This document shows positions 8,307-13,602 of a stretch of 28,571 bases of DNA, in pieces. Source of the stretch: Bacteroidales bacterium UBA3843 (GTDB lineage: Bacteria > Bacteroidota > Bacteroidia > Bacteroidales > Paludibacteraceae); contig DGHR01000002.1 of NCBI GenBank assembly GCA_002392745.1, positions 1 to 28,571 of the forward strand. The letters run 5' to 3'. The position numbers were made by a program, and so were the translations under genes. Numbering within the stretch: the first letter of the stretch is position 1; every line of letters begins with the position of its first letter. The notes under the pieces were generated by a model. It was not told the DNA's origin. It saw nothing but the letters and a program-made list of their open reading frames with translations, and made no database searches.

Positions 8307-8846
8307 ATGAAAAAAATAAAGCAATTCATATTTGACTACATTCTCCGTCATCAACCGGACCGTGAGGTGCGTTTTCCTCACATGGAGTTACCGCTAAAAG
8401 TGATGATTATATACGAGAGCGATGTGCTGGAGCGCAATGACGCCATCAAAGCAATCCGTCAGGATTTGCTGCGGCGTCAGATGGATGTGACGATGTGGGG
8501 ATACGTAGAAAAGAAAGAAATCAGCACCCTGATTCTGCCCCAAAGCCGGATACTGGGCACCGACAGTTACAACATACTGGGCAAATTACAGAAAGACGCG
8601 CTGACCGATTTGCAGGCAGAGACATACGACCTGCTGATAGACCTGACGACCCGTCCCTGTCTGCCCCTGCGCTATATCGCGATGTACACCCGGTCGAGCT
8701 TCAAAGTGGGTCTGAATTTAGGCGAAGGCGTGCATGACATGCTCATCTCGCCCCCAAATCTGGACACAGAACAGGCCAAACCGGAAGCGACCTGGTTGTA
8801 CGACCTAATCATTACCTATCTGACCCAAATAAAAAGCTGCGACTAA
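8307..8846 (+). CDS. DUF6913-type conserved Bacteroidales protein, 179 aa
   Basis: Function unknown; it looks like the DUF6913 family, small soluble proteins conserved in Bacteroidales. The product starts MKKIKQFIFDYILRHQPDR and has alternating strands and helices: PLKVMIIYESD (strand), a helix to MDVTMWGYVEKKE, YDLLIDLTTR and VGLNLGEGVHDMLISPP. The LxIDLT...VGL order suggests a Rossmann-like alpha/beta fold, faintly resembling glycosyltransferase-9-like segments. The ATG at 8307 is preferred to an in-frame ATG at 8274, which would add 11 atypical residues right after the ligA stop; the preferred one is preceded by CCGAAA and followed by the lysine-rich start usual here. It lies 40 bases after ligA and 18 bases before dapA, presumably in one operon. 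Confidence 0.72.
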   Translation: MKKIKQFIFDYILRHQPDREVRFPHMELPLKVMIIYESDVLERNDAIKAIRQDLLRRQMDVTMWGYVEKKEISTLILPQSRILGTDSYNILGKLQKDALTDLQAETYDLLIDLTTRPCLPLRYIAMYTRSSFKVGLNLGEGVHDMLISPPNLDTEQAKPEATWLYDLIITYLTQIKSCD

Positions 8847-8864
8847 CCATAGACGGCAATAGCA

Positions 8865-9758
8865 ATGGACAAAAGAACATTAACAGGTTTAGGCACAGCG
8901 CTGATAACCCCCTTTCAGGCGGACGGAAGCGTGGATTACAAGTCCCTGGAACAACTGTTAGACAAGCAGTTGGAGGGCTATGTGGATTATATCGTCGTAT
9001 TAGGGACTACGGGCGAAGCCGCGACGCTGAGTGCCGAGGAAAAGAAGGAAGTACGGCATTTTATCGTCCGGAAAGTGAACCGCCGTTTGCCATTAGTATT
9101 AGGCGTAGGAGGCAACAACACCGCCGCAGTATGCTCGGAACTGCAAACATTGCGGGAGGAGTTGACAGAAGATTATGCTGCCATTCTATCCGTATGTCCG
9201 TATTACAACAAACCCAGCCAAGAAGGTCTGTACCAACATTTCTGCGCCGTAGCAGAGGCGAGTCCGATACCCGTGATACTATATAATGTACCCGGGCGCA
9301 CGGGCGTGAACCTGCTTCCGGAAACCGTTATGCGCATCTACAACGCCCGACCCGACAAGATCATAGGCATCAAAGAAGCCTCCGGCAACGTGGAGCAAAT
9401 CAAAGATTTAATCTGCAAAAAGTCAAAAGTAGAAAGTCAAAAGCAATTTCTTGTTATAAGCGGCGATGACGGGATAGCCTGTGAGCTGATGGAGGCAGGA
9501 GCGGATGGATTGATCAGTGTGGCGAGCAATGCTTTTGCCCATGATTTCTACCAGATAGTGCATCAAAAAGACAGCCGGATGCAGGCCCGGTATGAAGAGA
9601 TGATACGTCTTCTGTTCGCGGAAGGCAATCCGTCGGGAATCAAGACTGTCTTAGCCGCACAAGGCGTAATACAAAACATACTGCGGCTTCCGTTGGTCAG
9701 CAACAGCAAAGGCATACAAGAAAAAATCCGTAACGAGTTGGCAGAACTCGGCCGATAG
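8865..9758 (+). CDS. dapA: 4-hydroxy-tetrahydrodipicolinate synthase DapA
   Basis: DapA condenses pyruvate with L-aspartate-4-semialdehyde, the first committed step towards diaminopimelate and lysine, and so feeds peptidoglycan synthesis. The 297-residue TIM-barrel protein shows GTTGEAATLS (47-56; T48 and T49 of the catalytic relay), the tyrosine Y140 in ILYNVPGRTG (R145 binds the carboxylate), the Schiff-base lysine K170 in IIGIKEASG, and ISGDDG (198-203). Between DLI and FLVISGDD the sequence CKKSKVESQKQ is longer than usual and is encoded by an AAAAGTC-type heptamer repeat at 9418-9444. The stop codon TAG lies inside a 14-base palindrome shared with the stop of the convergent AraC-family gene, only 4 bases away. 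Confidence 0.96.
   Translation: MDKRTLTGLGTALITPFQADGSVDYKSLEQLLDKQLEGYVDYIVVLGTTGEAATLSAEEKKEVRHFIVRKVNRRLPLVLGVGGNNTAAVCSELQTLREELTEDYAAILSVCPYYNKPSQEGLYQHFCAVAEASPIPVILYNVPGRTGVNLLPETVMRIYNARPDKIIGIKEASGNVEQIKDLICKKSKVESQKQFLVISGDDGIACELMEAGADGLISVASNAFAHDFYQIVHQKDSRMQARYEEMIRLLFAEGNPSGIKTVLAAQGVIQNILRLPLVSNSKGIQEKIRNELAELGR
9418..9444. repeat. In-frame heptamer repeat AAAAGTC (x4) inside dapA
   Basis: Units AAAAGTC (9418-9424), AAAAGTA (9425-9431), GAAAGTC (9432-9438) and a partial AAAAGC (9439-9444) have an exact period of 7. They encode about residues 185-193, KKSKVESQK, in the loop just before the ISGDDG strand. Confidence 0.8.
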
Positions 9759-9762
9759 TAAA

Positions 9763-10671
9763 CTATCCCTGCGCCGAAGACTCCTTCAGGCGCTTGATTT
9801 CCTGCTTACGGTAAGCGGAAGGCGATGCGCCCATCTGGCGCCAGAAATATTTTCCGAACAGCATTTGATTCTCAAACCCGAGTTGGGAAGCAATCGCTTT
9901 GATAGAACGGTTGCTATGCACCAACATTTCCGTGGCGTCACGCAGGACATAACTATTAATCCACCAGTTGGCAGTATGTCCTGTCACCTGTTTTGTACAC
10001 GCACTCAGGTATTTCGGAGTGACACAAAGCTGGTCCGCATAGAATTTGACCGCTCTCTCCTGCTGATAGAACTTCTCAAGGAGGCTTGTGAAGCGCGTCA
10101 TTATTTGTTCGTAGCGGCTCTCTCCGAGCGGTTCATCCTGTGCTCTCCATAGTTTGTCAGAAGCCGCGAGGCGGAAATAGAGGTTTAGCAACGAGGCGCA
10201 TATATCCAACATAGAATCCGCCCGATCGTGCTCCATTGTATCACGAAGCAGCGAGACGATGTCCATAATCGTCCGCATCGCATATTCATTATGAACGACC
10301 ACCGGATTCTTTCGCATTTCGGTATAGATAGCGAATCCTTTCTTGATAAAAATCATCTCGCTGATTTGTTTGGAAAGGATATAAACGACCGCATCCATAT
10401 CTTCGCTATTCCCAAGGATCTGCACCTGCTGTTTCGGCATAATATTTACCGACATTCCCGGCAACAGTTTGATAGGAGTGCCATCCACGATGGCGTTAAT
10501 CCATCCCTTGGTAACGATAAAGAAACATGTTTTGCTGACCTGCGAAATAATCGTTTGAGGTTGAAAGACCGGATGCTGAATCAAAAAGAACTCATTGGCG
10601 CAGTGCCAAAGGTCTCCCGCCCTGAAATAATCAGGAAAAAACGAAGCGGCGTTGGATTGTCTATTAAACAT
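9763..10671 (-). CDS. AraC-family transcriptional regulator
   Basis: A cytoplasmic DNA-binding regulator; its target and effector are unknown. The 302-residue protein has an N-terminal cupin-like sensing domain (contains FFIVTKGWINAIVDGTPIKLLPGMSVNI), a helical middle, and a C-terminal AraC double helix-turn-helix (about 205-295) with YADQLCVTPKYLSACTKQ, SIKAIASQLGFENQMLFGKYF and GASPSAYRK, all family hallmarks. The start at 10671 is chosen instead of an in-frame ATG at 10725 because a perfect -7 box (TAACTTTG, 10708-10701) lies inside the longer frame. Two 12-base direct repeats 21 bases apart upstream (10769-10801) are a candidate operator for autoregulation. It converges on dapA with a 4-base gap. 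Confidence 0.9.
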   Translation of the reverse strand: MFNRQSNAASFFPDYFRAGDLWHCANEFFLIQHPVFQPQTIISQVSKTCFFIVTKGWINAIVDGTPIKLLPGMSVNIMPKQQVQILGNSEDMDAVVYILSKQISEMIFIKKGFAIYTEMRKNPVVVHNEYAMRTIMDIVSLLRDTMEHDRADSMLDICASLLNLYFRLAASDKLWRAQDEPLGESRYEQIMTRFTSLLEKFYQQERAVKFYADQLCVTPKYLSACTKQVTGHTANWWINSYVLRDATEMLVHSNRSIKAIASQLGFENQMLFGKYFWRQMGASPSAYRKQEIKRLKESSAQG

Positions 10672-10700
10672 TGGAAAATGTTTTCTTGGTAAAAGTGTGG

Positions 10701-10708
10701 CAAAGTTA
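10701..10708 (-). promoter_or_regulatory. -7 promoter box for the AraC-family gene
   Basis: On the minus strand TAACTTTG followed by CC is a perfect -7 box. The -33 position (20 bases upstream) is only T-rich (TTTT), which fits a promoter needing an activator. The start codon chosen for the regulator lies 30 bases downstream. Confidence 0.65.
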
Positions 10709-10768
10709 AGTATTTTTTCGGACATAAAAAAAGAAATGCGGAATAATGTGAAAAACCGCCAAACATAT

Positions 10769-10801
10769 CAGAAAAATATTCCTAAAACCCAGAAAAATGT
10801 T
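10769..10801 (-). promoter_or_regulatory. Candidate AraC-type operator: two direct repeats with 21-base period
   Basis: CAGAAAAATATT (10769-10780) and CAGAAAAATGTT (10790-10801) match at 11 of 12 positions. Their starts are 21 bases apart, two helical turns, the spacing often used by AraC-family dimers. They lie about 60-95 bases upstream of the -7 box of the regulator gene and after the terminator of rplT. Binding is inferred. Confidence 0.45.
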
Positions 10802-10814
10802 TGTAACAGGAGAT

Positions 10815-10844
10815 AAAAAAGTGCCACGGCTTGAGCCATGGCAC
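10815..10844 (-). terminator. Rho-independent terminator of the infC-rpmI-rplT operon
   Basis: On the minus strand GTGCCATGGC pairs with GCCGTGGCAC (ten pairs, one G-U) around the loop TCAA, followed by TTTTTT. It lies about 38 bases after the rplT stop. Confidence 0.9.
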
Positions 10845-10881
10845 CAAAGTGTAAGCGGTTCAAAAAACGCTACAAAGAAAG

Positions 10882-11235
10882 TTATTTCGCTTTCTTAGCC
10901 TTGTCAACGATAGCTTTGAACGCAGCAGGCTGGTTCATAGCGAGGTCTGCAAGCACTTTACGGTTGATAACAATCCCTGCTTTCTTGAGCGCGCCCATGA
11001 GTTGGCTGTAACTCAGTCCCTCGAGGCGTGCAGCAGCGTTGATACGCTGAATCCAAAGAGCCCGGAAAGTACGTTTTTTGTTCTTACGATCGCGGTAAGC
11101 ATACTGCAAACCTTTCTCCCATGTGTTTTTAGCGACGGTCCAAACATTGGCACGACCACCAAAATTGCCACGAGTGAGAGACAAAATCTTCTTACGACGG
11201 TTGCGCGAAGCAACGTGATTAACTGATCTTGGCAT
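10882..11235 (-). CDS. rplT: Large ribosomal subunit protein bL20
   Basis: bL20 is an early-binding protein of the large subunit that contacts 23S rRNA; in many bacteria it also represses its own operon by binding the leader. The 117-residue protein starts MPRSVNHVASRNRRKKILSL and includes NFGGRANVWTVAKNTWEKGL (a basic helix), YAYRDRKNKKRTFRALWIQRINAAAR and YSQLMGALKKAGIVINRKVLADLA, with the expected family length. It lies 32 bases downstream of rpmI with a purine-rich AAAGGAAAGAG before its ATG, and it ends the operon before a strong terminator (10815-10844). Confidence 0.98.
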   Translation of the reverse strand: MPRSVNHVASRNRRKKILSLTRGNFGGRANVWTVAKNTWEKGLQYAYRDRKNKKRTFRALWIQRINAAARLEGLSYSQLMGALKKAGIVINRKVLADLAMNQPAAFKAIVDKAKKAK

Positions 11236-11267
11236 TTCTCTTTCCTTTCAAAATTGATGGTTAGTAC

Positions 11268-11465
11268 TTAACGAAGCAAAAGCATCTCACGTACGGAGCG
11301 CAAGTTCGTTTGATCAACTAAAGCAACGTGGGTCAGGTTGCGTTTCTGTTTTTTAGTCTTCTTGGTAAGGATGTGACTTTTGTACGCATGCTTACGTTTG
11401 ATTTTACCCGTTCCGGTAAGCGTGAAGCGCTTTTTGGCACCGGAATTAGTTTTTACCTTTGGCAT
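11268..11465 (-). CDS. rpmI: Large ribosomal subunit protein bL35
   Basis: bL35 is a small, very basic protein of the large ribosomal subunit. The 65-residue product starts MPKVKTNSGAKKRFTLTGTG and continues KIKRKHAYKSHILTKKTKKQKRNL, the usual family pattern and length. It is the middle gene of infC-rpmI-rplT. It is 32 bases ahead of rplT but 344 bases behind infC, an unusually large gap that contains two tandem repeats. A weak -7-like box (TACCTTTA, plus 11531-11538 region) in that gap might give it a second promoter, but no -33 element was seen. Confidence 0.98.
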   Translation of the reverse strand: MPKVKTNSGAKKRFTLTGTGKIKRKHAYKSHILTKKTKKQKRNLTHVALVDQTNLRSVREMLLLR

Positions 11466-11596
11466 TTTGTATAAAAATTAAATTGTTAATAATTCACCCG
11501 TCAGGCAGCCGTGCGCACTCGGCGCAAGAGTAAAGGTAGGCCTACGGATGTTTAGTATATACGCAGGTGCTTTATAACACCCATGCGCGATTTACA

Positions 11597-11645
11597 ACAT
11601 TTTAACAGCAGTTCGTCAAATACATTTTAACAGCAGTTCGTCAAA
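11597..11645. repeat. Direct repeat, 24 bases x2, period 25
   Basis: The unit beginning ACATTTTAACAGCAG and ending TTCGTCAAA occurs at 11597-11620 and again at 11622-11645 without mismatch, separated by one T. Confidence 0.95.
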
Positions 11646-11661
11646 ACCACAAGATATATAG

Positions 11662-11715
11662 TATGTAACATATTGGCTTGGGTTCAATTATGTAACATAT
11701 TGGCTTGGGTTCAAT
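11662..11715. repeat. Tandem repeat, 27 bases x2, with a distant third fragment
   Basis: The 27-base unit beginning TATGTAACATATTGG and ending CTTGGGTTCAAT occurs at 11662-11688 and immediately again at 11689-11715, identical. The 11-base fragment CTTGGGTTCAA recurs at 11770-11780. Confidence 0.95.
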
Positions 11716-11809
11716 CTGCTGCTATTTGGAGCCCAAAAGGCGACATCTTTGAGTCCAGGAGATAATCACCTTGGGTTCAAAGAGTCAGTACAATCGGGAC
11801 ACAGTCCTG

Positions 11810-12379
11810 TTATTTCTGGCTTTTCGGGCTGATGAAGAGAATCATTCTCTTGCCCTCGAGATTAGGCATATTATCCGGTTTCCCGTACTCAGCGAGGTCG
11901 TTGGCGAAACGTGCGAGGAGCAATTCGCCCTGCTCTTTGAAAACGATGGACCTACCGCGGAAGAAGACATAGGCCTTCACTTTGTTACCCTCTTTGAGGA
12001 ACTCCTGTGCGTGTTTGAGTTTGAAGTTGTAATCGTGGTCATCCGTTTGGGGTCCGAACCGAATCTCCTTCACGTCCTGTTTTTTCTGATTGGCCTTCGC
12101 CTCTTTTTGCTTTTTCTTCTGCGCATAGAGGAACTTCTGGTAATCGATGACGCGGCAAACGGGCGGGTTTGCCGTAGGCGCAATCTCGACGAGGTCGAGG
12201 TTTTGTTCGTCAGCAATGCGCATAGCCTGTTGGTACGAGTAGATGCCTTGCTCTACATTATCGCCGATAAGGCGAACTTGCTGGACTCCGCGAATTTTGT
12301 CGTTAATACGGTGCGGGTCCTCTTTGATTACGCGACCACCTCGTGGTCTGGGAGTAATAGTTGCTATTGTTTCAACAAT
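11810..12379 (-). CDS. infC: Translation initiation factor IF-3, apparent AUU start
   Basis: IF-3 binds the 30S subunit, checks the initiator tRNA and start codon, and prevents premature 50S joining. The C-terminal domain is clear (KEIRFGPQTDDHDYNFKLKHA, KAYVFFRGRSIVFKEQGE, LEGKRMILFI), as is the N-terminal domain: HRINDKIRGVQQVRLIGDNV then LDLVEIAPTANPPVCRVIDY. The first in-frame ATG (12223) lies inside that N-terminal domain, so coding must start upstream. Between an in-frame TAA (minus 12388-12386) and the conserved RIND there is no ATG, GTG or TTG. The best candidate is ATT at 12379-12377 (MVETIATITPRPRGGR, 189 residues); a second ATT at 12358 is possible. AUU starts are a known hallmark of infC used for autoregulation in other bacteria. 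A promoter lies at 12439-12470. thrS is not adjacent upstream, unlike the common arrangement. Confidence 0.93.
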   Translation of the reverse strand: MVETIATITPRPRGGRVIKEDPHRINDKIRGVQQVRLIGDNVEQGIYSYQQAMRIADEQNLDLVEIAPTANPPVCRVIDYQKFLYAQKKKQKEAKANQKKQDVKEIRFGPQTDDHDYNFKLKHAQEFLKEGNKVKAYVFFRGRSIVFKEQGELLLARFANDLAEYGKPDNMPNLEGKRMILFISPKSQK

Positions 12380-12395
12380 TAATGGTTAATAATTG
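12366..12395 (-). promoter_or_regulatory. Overlapping inverted repeats covering the infC AUU start
   Basis: ATTGTT-GA-AACAAT (12379-12366 on the minus strand) is a perfect inverted repeat whose first three bases are the proposed AUU start codon. A second one, CAATTA...TAATTG (12395-12376), overlaps it and would compete for the same bases. They may form alternative leader structures; this is inference. Confidence 0.45.
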
Positions 12396-12438
12396 CTTAT
12401 CATGTGGGCACAAACTGCCCTACCCTTGAAAAAGCGGA

Positions 12439-12470
12439 CAAAATTACAACAAAAAATTGATACGTGCAAG
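12439..12470 (-). promoter_or_regulatory. Bacteroidota-type promoter for infC-rpmI-rplT
   Basis: On the minus strand CTTG (12470-12467), exactly 20 bases, then TAATTTTG (12446-12439). The -7 box is perfect and the -33 element matches TTG. The leader to the AUU start is about 50 bases. Confidence 0.75.
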
Positions 12471-12505
12471 AAAAAGACGTTTTTTTTCACTTTTTTCTAT
12501 AATTA

Positions 12506-12537
12506 TTTGCGCGTGTAAGATATTTTTACTAACTTTG
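12506..12537 (+). promoter_or_regulatory. Bacteroidota-type promoter for the OB-domain lipoprotein gene
   Basis: TTTG (12506-12509), 20 bases, TAACTTTG (12530-12537), followed by CACGC. It matches the consensus in full. It is divergent from the infC promoter, with the two cores about 35 bases apart. Confidence 0.85.
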
Positions 12538-12616
12538 CACGCTTTTTAATGAAAACTCCGGCACAATCGGATTTTCGGCAAGCACCTTGAATCGAAAACC
12601 CCAAAATTTAACACAT

Positions 12617-13558
12617 ATGAAAAAGTACTATTTTATTATTTTAACCGCTTTAGTCTCGTTTGGTTTGTACAGTTGTGAAGAAAAAGCCTACATCGACAAT
12701 CCGGGCGAAAACAGTCACAACCAGGACACACTGCCCGTAATGGCAGACCCGGATCCGACACCGGATCCCGAGGGAGTAGCCATTCCTGAAGGGACCATTA
12801 ACGTAAACGAGGCCGTAAACATCGGCAAGAAGTTACCGACCTCCGACAAGGACAACAAACATCCGTCGGAACAAGCATATTATATCAAAGGCTGGATAAC
12901 CCATTTCAACGAGACGGAACGCAGCAAGGCAGATTTCGAGAGCAAGTTTGCCCAATACGGCAACGATTACGTATATCTGAGCGCCCGTCAAGACGGCCGA
13001 GGAACCAAAGAGTTCTACTGCTACCGTATATTGGGCAAGAGCGGAGCTCCGCTGCCGGACCACGATGCGCTGCAGATAGGCGACTTTGTAGTGGTAAAGT
13101 GCAAAATTCTGAAATTCGGCAGTACGATAGAAAACGACGGTACATGCAGTATTTATTCGTCGAGCAACGTCCATTTCAACGAAGTATTCCCTCCGTTCCC
13201 TGGCTGTCCAGAGCCGGGCGAAGGCGAGATCAGCGTCAACCAGGCACAAGCGATTGCGGATAGTATCGGTTCCGGCAAGACAAGCAGTGAAAGTTACCGC
13301 ATCCGCGGCGTGGTGACGAGCGTAGAAACAAAAGATTTGGGCACCTTTGGTAACATTACCTTCAACATTTCGTCAGACGGTGATATTGCAGCCAAGTGCT
13401 ATCAAACATTTTATAAAACCGCGAGCGGCAAATTCACGAACCTGAATCAAGTACTGGTAGGTGACACCGTGCTGGTGAACGCAAAGATTCAAAACTACAG
13501 CGGCACCTGCGAACCCTATCGCGGCTATCTGGAGCAATCCACCAACCCGAACTTTTGA
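12617..13558 (+). CDS. Exported lipoprotein with two tandem OB-like domains
   Basis: Probably a surface or periplasmic lipoprotein that binds nucleic acid or another ligand; the function is not established. The start at 12617 gives MKKYYFIILTALVSFGLYSC, a lipoprotein signal with acceptor C20; an in-frame ATG at 12587 would only prefix ten residues that spoil the signal. After a proline- and aspartate-rich linker (to about 57), two related domains follow: EGTINVNEAVNIGKK... (about 57-185) and EGEISVNQAQAIADS... (about 203-313). Each has a Y-x-I-(K/R)-G strand, a central sheet, and a GD-x-V-x-V-x-(C/A)KI strand, as in the OB-fold-like (DUF6359-type) repeats of Bacteroides surface proteins. Two secreted nucleases are encoded nearby, which fits a role in handling extracellular nucleic acid. 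It has its own promoter (12506-12537). Confidence 0.8.
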   Translation: MKKYYFIILTALVSFGLYSCEEKAYIDNPGENSHNQDTLPVMADPDPTPDPEGVAIPEGTINVNEAVNIGKKLPTSDKDNKHPSEQAYYIKGWITHFNETERSKADFESKFAQYGNDYVYLSARQDGRGTKEFYCYRILGKSGAPLPDHDALQIGDFVVVKCKILKFGSTIENDGTCSIYSSSNVHFNEVFPPFPGCPEPGEGEISVNQAQAIADSIGSGKTSSESYRIRGVVTSVETKDLGTFGNITFNISSDGDIAAKCYQTFYKTASGKFTNLNQVLVGDTVLVNAKIQNYSGTCEPYRGYLEQSTNPNF

Positions 13559-13602
13559 CCTTTGAAAAAAGACGATTAAAATTATAATAACTATACAAAG
13601 AA

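Larger units (their letters stand above)
11466..11809. other. 344-base gap between infC and rpmI with tandem repeats and small palindromes
   Basis: No credible gene is present on either strand. Besides the two tandem repeats listed separately, the gap holds the perfect palindrome GTAGGCCTAC (11536-11545), a GTGCGCAC palindrome near 11510 flanked by GCCG/CGGC, and a third fragment, CTTGGGTTCAA (11770-11780), of the 27-base repeat. It could carry a leader structure for bL20-type feedback, but no recognisable mimic was identified. Confidence 0.7.

Noticed and set aside
10672..10725. Longer N-terminus for the AraC-family regulator
   Set aside because: A perfect -7 box lies inside the extension, so a transcript from it could not include the upstream ATG.
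11597..11715. A short CRISPR-like array between infC and rpmI
   Set aside because: Each unit occurs only twice, the copies are adjacent with no spacers of 25-40 bases, and no cas gene is near.
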